Source: Methylovulum sp. (GTDB lineage: Bacteria; Pseudomonadota; Gammaproteobacteria; Methylococcales; Methylomonadaceae). Taken from it: a DNA stretch of 5,665 nucleotides. A model generated the notes under the pieces. That model made no database searches. It was not told where the DNA came from and saw only the letters and a program-made list of their open reading frames with translations. Both the position numbers and the translations under genes were made by a program. This document shows positions 1 to 5,548 of this stretch, in pieces. The DNA is taken from NCBI GenBank assembly GCA_016919605.1, contig JACXTQ010000165.1, positions 1 to 5,665 on the forward strand, read 5' to 3'. Within the stretch, counting starts at the first letter, position 1. Every line of letters starts with the position of its first letter.

Positions 1-264
1 CTTAAATATAACGAAGGCTTTACCCGGCTATGGCCGAGCTTGTTGACCGCCGCTTCAGGGGCGATCAGTTTTTATCTGCTGACGCTGGCGATCAAAACCT
101 TGCCCGTTGGTACGGCTTATGCCGTGTGGACTGGTATCGGCGTGGTGGGTGTGGCGATTTTGGGGATTGTTTTGTTTAAAGAATCCGCAGACTGGCCGCG
201 CTTGCTGTCACTGCTGTTGGTGATTATCGGCATTGTTGGCTTGAAAATAACGGAAACGGCTTAA
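1..264 (+). CDS. SMR-family small multidrug/guanidinium exporter, C-terminal part (5' end outside window)
   Basis: Membrane exporter of the small multidrug resistance family, normally about 105-110 residues with four helices, working as an antiparallel dimer that exchanges protons for cationic substrates. The reading frame is open from base 1, so the gene begins upstream; 87 residues are visible. An internal TTG at base 40 is not the true start, because the residues before it (LKYNEGFTRLWPS) already match the family loop after helix 1. Visible helices are at about residues 14-31, 38-59 and 68-83, including the family signature LPVGTAYAVWTGIG (34-47). That signature resembles the SugE/Gdx guanidinium-exporter branch, while EGFTRLWPS is closer to EmrE, so the substrate is uncertain. 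The essential helix-1 glutamate lies in the missing part. The stop overlaps the next start (TAATG at 262-266), implying co-transcription and translational coupling with the tusB-like gene. Family assignment is firm; subfamily is not. Confidence 0.9.
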   Translation, partial: LKYNEGFTRLWPSLLTAASGAISFYLLTLAIKTLPVGTAYAVWTGIGVVGVAILGIVLFKESADWPRLLSLLLVIIGIVGLKITETA

Positions 265-554
265 TGTTACATCTGATTTTTCAATCGCCGCTGGACACGG
301 CGGTGCTAGGGCGCATTGTCACGGGCGATGATGTGGTTTTTCTGGATAGCGCCGTGCTGGGCTTGTTAAAAAACAGCCGCTGGGCGCAGTTACTAACCTC
401 TTTAGCGGACACCTGCCAATTGTTCGCCTTAACCGATGACTTACAAGTGCGAGGTATTGCCGAACAGGAGTTAGCGGCGGGCTTGGTGTTGCTTGATTAT
501 ACGGGGCTAGTAGCCTTGACGGTTAAAAACACGGCGATCCAATCATGGTCTTGA
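264..554 (+). CDS. tusB: TusB/DsrH-like sulfur relay protein
   Basis: Cytoplasmic sulfur-relay subunit. In E. coli, TusB forms a TusBCD complex that passes persulfide sulfur from TusA to TusE for 2-thiolation of tRNA wobble uridine; the orthologous DsrEFH works in sulfur oxidation. At 96 residues it has the family length. It opens with MLHLIFQSP, like the MLHxxxxSP start of TusB. It also carries the family landmarks FALTDDLQVRGI (54-65), LVLLDYTGLVALT (74-86) and a terminal SW motif (94-95). The only cysteine is Cys51; there is none near residue 20, where A. vinosum DsrH has one, as also holds for TusB of E. coli. The start shares one base with the preceding stop, and its end overlaps the following dsrC-like start by 10 bases, so translation is probably coupled throughout. 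No strong Shine-Dalgarno is seen. The usual tusC and tusD are not adjacent within the window. The symbol reflects family only. Confidence 0.85.
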   Translation: MLHLIFQSPLDTAVLGRIVTGDDVVFLDSAVLGLLKNSRWAQLLTSLADTCQLFALTDDLQVRGIAEQELAAGLVLLDYTGLVALTVKNTAIQSWS

Positions 555-877
555 CAGTTGACGGCGCAACCTTGGCAACCACGGAGCAAGGTTTTTTGGT
601 CAATTTGGCCGATTGGAACGAGTCGGTCGCTCTAGCCTTGGCCGAAGCCAACGGCATCTGCTTGAGCGAGGCGCATTGGGAGCTGATCTGGTTTATGCGC
701 CATTATTATCAGCAATATAAGCATTTGCCGAATGCGCGGGTATTTGCCAAAGCCATAGCCAAAACACTAGGGGAAGACAAAGGCAATAGCCGTTATTTGT
801 CGAAATTGTTCCCCGATGGCCCTTTGAAATATACTTGCAAATTGGCAGGCTTGCCTAAGCCACCGACCTGTTTGTGA
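545..877 (+). CDS. DsrC/TusE-family sulfur carrier with both C-terminal cysteines
   Basis: Small cytoplasmic sulfur carrier (110 residues, family-typical). Landmarks are EAHWELIWFMRHYY (42-55), the highly conserved KGNSRYL (79-85), LFPDGP (88-93) and a C-terminal arm with CKLAGLPKPPTCL at 98-110. The penultimate Cys109 is the persulfide-carrying CysA. Cys98, eleven positions upstream, is CysB, which in true DsrC forms an intramolecular disulfide or trisulfide with CysA during dissimilatory sulfur metabolism. E. coli TusE, as I recall it, has Thr at that position. By motif this is therefore DsrC rather than TusE, although linkage to a tusB-like gene would also suit tRNA thiolation. The last residue is Leu instead of the common Val or Ile. 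The start codon overlaps the end of the tusB-like gene (10 bases) and lacks an evident Shine-Dalgarno, so it probably depends on coupled translation. Choice between the names dsrC and tusE is left open. Confidence 0.9.
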   Translation: MVLTVDGATLATTEQGFLVNLADWNESVALALAEANGICLSEAHWELIWFMRHYYQQYKHLPNARVFAKAIAKTLGEDKGNSRYLSKLFPDGPLKYTCKLAGLPKPPTCL

Positions 878-913
878 AGACACGGACAAAGCCGGGCCGG
901 ATAACTTGAACCC
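878..913. other. Short convergent gap between dsrC-like gene and glk
   Basis: Only 36 bases separate the dsrC-like stop from the glk stop on the opposite strand. A GC-rich patch (CCGGGCCGG) is present, but I see no convincing stem with a U-tract on either strand, so transcription of the two convergent operons may run into each other or end inside coding sequence. Confidence 0.5.
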
Positions 914-1894
914 TTAAGCAAAATAATGGATGGCTCCCAGCAAAGGGGTTCGTGGGTTCAGCGACACCTTAACGGAAACCGTATCTAACAGGCCATAAAA
1001 GCGCCCTTTAGCTTTAAATGCCGCAATAAATCCGCCCGCCTGTATAGCTGGCAATATCTTCGGGGCTATACCGCCGCCAATAAACACCCCGCCTATCGCC
1101 AAGGCTTTTAAAGCCAGATTACCCGCTTCCGCACCGTATAGCTCGGCGAACAGGCGCACGGTTTCCGCGCATAAGGCATCTTCGCCGCTGACACCCAGTC
1201 TGGAAATGACGGCGTTGCGATCTATCCCCGATTCGTGGTCGTTCACCTCTGGCACTGCCAAACAAGCGGTGGCAAAATCATGGTCGCAGAGAAAATCGTA
1301 GATATTGCTAAAGCCCATGCCGGAAATCAGACGCTCGCAACTGACGTGTTGAGGATATTGGTTTCTCAAATAACTGAGCAAGCTGTCCTGCTGTTCGGTT
1401 TGGGGCGCAAAATCGCAATGGCCGCCTTCGGTCGCTATCGGCTGATGGCGTTGGCCATCCCAATATAAAATCGCCTCACCTAGCCCAGTCCCGGCGGCAA
1501 TCACGGCGATGTTGCCCGTTTGCGCCTGGGCATTCGGGTTTAATTCCAGCAGGTCGCTTTCCGGCAAATGCAACATACCCAAAGCCATCGCTTCCAAATC
1601 ATTCAGCAATTTGACCCGGGTCGTGCCTAAGGTTGTTTTTAAGGCTTCGCCATCGAGTAACCACGGCAAATTGGTGGTTTGGCAACGCTGGTTGACCACA
1701 GGGCCGGCCACGCCGAAACAAGCGGCGGTGATGGTGGTGCCGAGCGGAATAAATTCTCTAAGGATGTCGGTAAATTCAAGGTATGCGAGGCTGGAAAAAC
1801 TTTGCTCTTGCCGGCAAATCCATTCGCCGTCCTGGCCTTTGTCTAATAAGGATAAAACTGTTTTGGTGCCGCCTATATCGCCTGCAAGTATCAT
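914..1894 (-). CDS. glk: Glucokinase (Glk family)
   Basis: Cytoplasmic ATP-dependent glucokinase converting free glucose to glucose-6-phosphate. It is 326 residues, close to E. coli Glk (321), and belongs to the Glk family rather than the repressor-type ROK family, since no N-terminal DNA-binding domain is present. Visible motifs in order: phosphate-binding GDIGGTK (5-11), FGVAGPV (60-66), TNLPW (74-78), LLNDLEA (96-102) with Asp99 as the expected catalytic base, AAGTGLGEA (133-141), glucose-binding EGGHCDFAP (156-164) with Glu156 and His159, ERLISG (187-192), and the adenosine-site segment GGVFIGGGIAPK (268-279). All key residues appear intact. Its ATG overlaps the stop of the upstream phosphorylase-kinase-like gene in an ATGA junction, so it is the second gene of a two-gene operon and is probably translationally coupled. 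This context suggests it phosphorylates glucose released from an alpha-glucan by, or under control of, the upstream protein. No promoter of its own was recognised. Confidence 0.95.
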   Translation of the reverse strand: MILAGDIGGTKTVLSLLDKGQDGEWICRQEQSFSSLAYLEFTDILREFIPLGTTITAACFGVAGPVVNQRCQTTNLPWLLDGEALKTTLGTTRVKLLNDLEAMALGMLHLPESDLLELNPNAQAQTGNIAVIAAGTGLGEAILYWDGQRHQPIATEGGHCDFAPQTEQQDSLLSYLRNQYPQHVSCERLISGMGFSNIYDFLCDHDFATACLAVPEVNDHESGIDRNAVISRLGVSGEDALCAETVRLFAELYGAEAGNLALKALAIGGVFIGGGIAPKILPAIQAGGFIAAFKAKGRFYGLLDTVSVKVSLNPRTPLLGAIHYFA

Positions 1895-4800
1895 CGGGTT
1901 GTCTCTGGGTTGGGGGATTTTTGATTATGGGTGTCCATCAAATGCACCAATGCGTCCAATATGCCATTAGCGACCCGATGGGGGGGCAGTTGATAGAACG
2001 CTTGCCAAGCAAGCGCCACATACTCCTCATAGTGATCTTGATGCTGCGGATGCGCTTGCAACCAGCAGATCCGCACCGCATGGCCGATAATCACATCCGT
2101 CACTAGCGTATCATTAATGTAAACGGAATGGGTATGGAAAATTGACGCTATCGCCTTGATGGCTTCCACGGTCAATTGCCGATATACGGGCGACTGGATT
2201 TTGTTCAGCAAATGGCTGACGTGTATCTTAAAGCTCTGTTCGCCTGAGGTCATTTGCGAGAGGATAATTTCACTGTCCAAGCGGCGTTTGCTGTTGAGTT
2301 TTTCCCCTACCATCAAGCCATCGCAATGGTGCAGGATATTCCAGACGCTGGCAAAAAAAGCATCATTCTCACGACCCACGCTGCCTTGGCGCTCTCGCCA
2401 ATCATACCAGTCAGCCGTTCCGGCATGGTCTTGGGCATCCATCGCTTTGGAAAACCGCGCTTGCCCCAAATCTTTGCAATCACCCTCATGATGCAGCGCT
2501 TCCACTTGGCTTAACTGGTTTTCGGTATTGCTGTAATCGGCCAAAGTTTCTCGAACTTTCTGCGATAATTGGTAAGGCGACAAAAATAAGATGTCGTTAA
2601 AAGCCTGATCCAACGTGCCGCCAGTTTCGCGTTTTTGCCTAACCAAAATCAATTGCAAAATATGCCCTACCCTGACGGTGTGCATATCGGCGAACAATTC
2701 CGGTGCCGATTTGACCAACATGCCCAAATAGATAATCAGCTCTTGGATGATAATCAGCTCACTGGCATTGTTATTGTTGTAGGTGCGGATAATCTGCAAA
2801 ATTTCCCACGAATCGGTGGGGCGGCTCAGGGTCGCCCGACCACTATAAGCCCGGCCTACAGTCAACAAATGCTGGCGCACCAAAATGTCGGTCGCCGCCT
2901 GTTCCAGATTAATGTCGTATTTGCCCAACAAACCGGCGCAACGCCTGATGACATACCAGGCATGTTGGTCGCCCGCCCGCCCGTAAACTTCTTCCAACAA
3001 ATCCCGTACCGAACATTTTTGCTTATCGGACGTGGTTGGGCCTGGCTCATAATCCAAACCATGACGTAGCGCCAATTGGCTTAACACTTCCAACTGCACG
3101 TACAGGTTGCTGTTTATTTTCAGTTGCTCCACCAGAGCCTTATCGTCGCTGATTTCCCACACTGTCAAAAATAGCGTGTCCAAGGGCTTGGAATCGATAC
3201 CGTCAAACGGCAGGACATGGAAAAAAGGCCGCTCGCTTTCTTGCCAAGTCGCTTTGGAAAATTGAAAATCATGCAGGTAATTGATTTTTTCCTTATTGGA
3301 GGTGGCGGTAAAGTCACCAATAAATCCCAATTTTATCGGCACTTTATTAATGACCCCTTGTTGCAGCTCCTCAATAAATTCGATCAATACTTGGCGGTTA
3401 TAGCTTTTTAGCATATTGGACTTGACGCTGATGACCACCAAAGGGTTGCCGGGCTTGTCCCAATGCTTAAAGATATAGGCAAATTCCAACCTTAACCGGT
3501 CTATCAACAGACGGTTGTCCATAGCCAGATAAAAACCCTTTTGGTTAAGGTATTGCGGTAAGAACACCAGGTGTTCGCCTGATAAAACATACAGCTTCGA
3601 GGTAGATAAGGTACGCAATTGGCGCAACGGGCGGCCTGTCAGGCCATAACAATCATTTCTGCCGACATGGGTATAAGCCTGTGCCAACTCGCTGGCATCG
3701 CGGATTTGTACGGGTGACACTTCGGTCAGAGTTTGGGTCTGGATGCCACACGCCGCCAAATCTTTTTGCACGTTTTCGTCTTGAGCCAATAGCGCAACCT
3801 GTACGCTGTGACCCTGGCAGGGGCCGGCCATCTTATAGCGGCCTAAGGGGTCTATATCGTCAATACCCAGCAAACCGTCCTGAATCAGGCTACCTAAAAT
3901 AAACAGGCTTTGCGCCCAGACTAACGGGACATTTTCATTGGGCACACGGTCTTGGCTTTGAGGCTGGGCTTTTTCCGCCGCAATCGCCTCTTTAGGGACG
4001 ATGTACAGTTCCGGCAAGAGCTTTTGGCCGTTATGCTCGACCAGCAAGCCTTCCAGTTTGGTGCGATACTCCGCCGCCGCTTCGGCATCACCGGCAAAGA
4101 GCTTATTGAGCAGCAAATAGCTGAAAAACAACGGCCATTCACACTCGATGTGCATAAATTGCTTAAGCTCTTGCGGATTGTAGTGCAAGCGTTTGCTGTC
4201 TTCGATAACGGTCTGGTGGCCGTCCAGCAAAAAGCGTTTGCAACCATAACGGCCTTGCAGTTTCTGGCAAATCAGCTTTTCAGTTTTTTCACGGATGGCT
4301 TGATTTTCCACGGCAAAAGCCGGAAAGCCGGTGATGCTCAACACCGCCGAATCGGCTTCCTTGGAAATGGATTCACGCGGCAACAAAGATTCCAAGGTGA
4401 TGCGGGTACGCGCAATATCATCACTGATGACATGCACCACCGCCGCTTGGCCGCCGTCTTTGCCGAACAGGTTAAAGCCCGACATAACCTCTAAGGCCGC
4501 CTTGGCCATACCGATGGAGCTGGCATTGAGTTCCGCGATACCGTGGTTAATTTTATTGCCCCGCTCCCAAATGCCATAGTCAGGGGTGCGGTAGGTGCGA
4601 CTGACGTAATGCACCAAATTTTGCACAAAATTGACTTCATCAATGGTAAAGACAATGCGCAGGCCAGATGCGGTCATTTGTGCCAGCATCAGCAAAAATA
4701 ATGAGGTTGCGTCCAACTGCAAATGCCCCCACTCATGGTCGCCGACCACCACCACCCCAGTTTTGGTATCGTATTTGGCATGTAAGGCATCCAAAGGGTT

Positions 4801-5139
4801 TTGGGTGTGCTTAAATTTTTCCACCTTTGGGGACTGGCGCATCATCGCCATCAACAGGCCTCGCATCAGCTTGACCACGCTTTGTTCCAACAAATACGCG
4901 CGGCCTTGGTTTTCATGCAAGGGATCACCCCCAATCCGCCGATAAGCCAAGCCCAACCCCCAGACCGCCAAAATGCTGTAGACATTATCCCTAACCCAAG
5001 CATCGGTGTAATTGCCATGCGCAGTGACCGCCGTACTGGCGGGCAATAAGCCGCTCACCCAATGCTGGCGGCTAAGGATAATATCCTGCACCTGTTGGAA
5101 ATAGCGTTCCAGTTGCTCAAGCTCAAGAGTTGGTTTCAT
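1891..5139 (-). CDS. Phosphorylase kinase alpha/beta-like protein with GH15 glucoamylase-like domain
   Basis: A 1082-residue cytoplasmic protein (no signal peptide or membrane helix seen). From remembered sequences it matches animal phosphorylase kinase alpha/beta regulatory subunits end to end. The GH15-like (alpha/alpha)6 domain spans about 1-430: LLPAS (31-35), DAWVRDNVYSILAVWGLGL (46-64), VGDHEWGHLQLDATS (132-146), YGIWERGNK (188-196), AELNASSIGMAKAALE (202-217), LQGRYGC (294-300), ECEWPLFFSYLL (332-343), LLPELYIVP (374-382), WAQSLFILGSL (408-418). Glu192 and Glu377 align with the glucoamylase acid and base; Trp48-Arg50-Asp51 match the sugar-contacting WxRD. Later segments also match the kinase subunits: TSKLYVL (513-519), FYLAMDN (536-542), AGLLGKYD (735-742), ILVRQ (752-756), and a C-terminal domain from about 920 with VSHLLNKIQSPVYRQLTVEAI (974-994). 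Length is near that of the beta subunit. The C-terminus (ends PETTR) lacks the prenylation CaaX box. No catalytic gamma kinase or calmodulin gene is visible. The start fits the family N-terminus although the Shine-Dalgarno is weak. It may be an active glucan hydrolase or a glycogen-binding regulator; the sequence alone cannot decide. Confidence 0.92.
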   Translation of the reverse strand: MKPTLELEQLERYFQQVQDIILSRQHWVSGLLPASTAVTAHGNYTDAWVRDNVYSILAVWGLGLAYRRIGGDPLHENQGRAYLLEQSVVKLMRGLLMAMMRQSPKVEKFKHTQNPLDALHAKYDTKTGVVVVGDHEWGHLQLDATSLFLLMLAQMTASGLRIVFTIDEVNFVQNLVHYVSRTYRTPDYGIWERGNKINHGIAELNASSIGMAKAALEVMSGFNLFGKDGGQAAVVHVISDDIARTRITLESLLPRESISKEADSAVLSITGFPAFAVENQAIREKTEKLICQKLQGRYGCKRFLLDGHQTVIEDSKRLHYNPQELKQFMHIECEWPLFFSYLLLNKLFAGDAEAAAEYRTKLEGLLVEHNGQKLLPELYIVPKEAIAAEKAQPQSQDRVPNENVPLVWAQSLFILGSLIQDGLLGIDDIDPLGRYKMAGPCQGHSVQVALLAQDENVQKDLAACGIQTQTLTEVSPVQIRDASELAQAYTHVGRNDCYGLTGRPLRQLRTLSTSKLYVLSGEHLVFLPQYLNQKGFYLAMDNRLLIDRLRLEFAYIFKHWDKPGNPLVVISVKSNMLKSYNRQVLIEFIEELQQGVINKVPIKLGFIGDFTATSNKEKINYLHDFQFSKATWQESERPFFHVLPFDGIDSKPLDTLFLTVWEISDDKALVEQLKINSNLYVQLEVLSQLALRHGLDYEPGPTTSDKQKCSVRDLLEEVYGRAGDQHAWYVIRRCAGLLGKYDINLEQAATDILVRQHLLTVGRAYSGRATLSRPTDSWEILQIIRTYNNNNASELIIIQELIIYLGMLVKSAPELFADMHTVRVGHILQLILVRQKRETGGTLDQAFNDILFLSPYQLSQKVRETLADYSNTENQLSQVEALHHEGDCKDLGQARFSKAMDAQDHAGTADWYDWRERQGSVGRENDAFFASVWNILHHCDGLMVGEKLNSKRRLDSEIILSQMTSGEQSFKIHVSHLLNKIQSPVYRQLTVEAIKAIASIFHTHSVYINDTLVTDVIIGHAVRICWLQAHPQHQDHYEEYVALAWQAFYQLPPHRVANGILDALVHLMDTHNQKSPNPETTR

Positions 5140-5180
5140 CTTTATTATGGTATCGGTGAATGAATGGTTTATAGGACAAA

Positions 5181-5196
5181 TGCAGATATTGTGCCA
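5181..5196 (-). promoter_or_regulatory. Sigma-54 (-24/-12) promoter for the phosphorylase-kinase-like/glk operon
   Basis: Read on the minus strand this is TGGCACAATATCTGCA. Compared with the sigma-54 consensus TGGCAC-N5-TTGCW, it matches 10 of 11 defined positions; only the first T of TTGC is C. The invariant GG and GC have the exact spacing. Transcription would start near 5170, giving a leader of about 31 bases before the ATG at 5139, the same as predicted for the divergent promoter. No good sigma-70 alternative was seen: TATAAA and CATAAT hexamers nearby lack a -35 partner. Confidence 0.7.
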
Positions 5197-5221
5197 AAGC
5201 CAAAGGTATTATGGAATCCTG

Positions 5222-5233
5222 GCGTACCTACGC
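5222..5233. repeat. Short inverted repeat GCGTA-CC-TACGC
   Basis: Perfect 5-base arms around a 2-base centre, lying 25 bases upstream of the minus-strand -24 element. It could be an operator or activator half of the divergent control region, but it is short enough to occur by chance. No regulator is recognised from it. Confidence 0.3.
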
Positions 5234-5354
5234 AGCGATACCTAAAATTGGGATTTTTGGCGGTAAGTGTTTAATCTTTCGCGGCAGGCCAAGGGCGAAG
5301 TACGAGCACCTCCAAAAACCAATGTAACCTTCTTAAGCGCTATGCCCCGCGTGA

Positions 5355-5396
5355 ACGCACCAAATACAACCACGTCTACGCACTAAAAACGACCAC
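5355..5396. promoter_or_regulatory. Tandem 19-bp direct repeat, candidate enhancer for the divergent sigma-54 promoters
   Basis: Copies are ACGCACCAAATACAACCAC (5355-5373) and ACGCACTAAAAACGACCAC (5378-5396), identical at 16 of 19 positions and repeating every 23 bases, about two helical turns, so bound proteins would lie on one face. The repeat is about 120-165 bases upstream of the predicted glnN start site and about 185-225 upstream of the predicted minus-strand start site. Both distances are typical for sigma-54 enhancer-binding activators. GCACC resembles one NtrC half-site, but the full dyad is not present, so the binding protein is uncertain. Confidence 0.45.
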
Positions 5397-5406
5397 CAAA
5401 CCCAGC

Positions 5407-5416
5407 GTTTGCAAAC
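5407..5416. repeat. Perfect palindrome GTTTGCAAAC
   Basis: Ten-base perfect dyad between the tandem repeat and the glnN promoter, 76 bases upstream of the -24 element. It might be a binding site for a dimeric regulator; this is weak evidence given the length. Confidence 0.25.
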
Positions 5417-5491
5417 CTTTACACCCTGTTCTAGCGGCAAAACCAGTATTTGTCGCCTGATTTTCTGAAAAATAGTGGGCAATACCAAAAT

Positions 5492-5507
5492 TGGTTCGCT
5501 TATTGCT
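5492..5507 (+). promoter_or_regulatory. Sigma-54 (-24/-12) promoter for glnN
   Basis: TGGTTCGCTTATTGCT has the TGG and TTGCT blocks of the sigma-54 consensus at the exact spacing, with C and G also correct at the sixth and seventh positions; only the fourth and fifth bases differ (TT for CA). Predicted start is near 5518, giving a leader of about 31 bases. A sigma-54 promoter in front of a glutamine synthetase gene is expected under nitrogen (Ntr) control. Confidence 0.7.
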
Positions 5508-5536
5508 TTATCCATAAACAATTCCAACAGCCAATC

Positions 5537-5541
5537 AGGAG
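5537..5541 (+). promoter_or_regulatory. Shine-Dalgarno of glnN
   Basis: AGGAG with a 7-base spacer to the ATG at 5549. This is the clearest ribosome binding site in the window and fixes the start of the partial gene that runs off the right edge. Confidence 0.8.
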
Positions 5542-5548
5542 CAAATAA

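Larger units (their letters stand above)
5140..5548. other. Divergent intergenic control region between phosphorylase-kinase-like gene and glnN
   Basis: About 410 bases without a credible gene. It holds two sigma-54-type promoter matches pointing outwards (5181-5196 minus, 5492-5507 plus). Between them are a 19-bp direct repeat (5355-5396) and two small palindromes (5222-5233 and 5407-5416). A 12-base near repeat, TATTATGGTATC at 5143-5154 and TATTATGGAATC at 5207-5218 (11 of 12 identical), flanks the minus-strand promoter. A minus-strand open frame through 5333-5602 is judged spurious because it runs through the plus-strand promoter and the glnN start. The layout is typical of activator-dependent divergent promoters that need distal enhancer sites. 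Confidence 0.75.

Noticed and set aside
40..264. A complete 74-residue SMR protein starting at the TTG at base 40
   Set aside because: The frame is open to base 1 and the preceding residues fit the SMR family; a 74-residue version would lack helix 1 and its essential glutamate.
1235..2106. Plus-strand open frames antisense to glk and to the end of the PhK-like gene
   Set aside because: They are shadows of strongly supported minus-strand genes; their translations show no recognisable motif.
3628..3650. GGCCTGTCAGGCC hairpin as a possible terminator
   Set aside because: It lies within the PhK-like coding sequence, has a tiny loop and no U-tract on either strand.
1698..3832. Two copies of the octamer GGCCGGCC (near 1703 and 3822)
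   Set aside because: Both lie in coding sequence with unrelated flanks and most likely reflect codon use rather than a repeat family.
2156..5049. Numerous plus- and minus-strand open frames inside the PhK-like gene
   Set aside because: The 1082-codon frame matches a known family throughout, so these overlapping frames are by-products of its base composition.
5168..5213. Sigma-70 -10-like hexamers on the minus strand (TATAAA at 5168-5173, CATAAT at 5208-5213)
   Set aside because: Neither has a recognisable -35 element at 16-18 bases; the sigma-54 match in the same stretch is much better.
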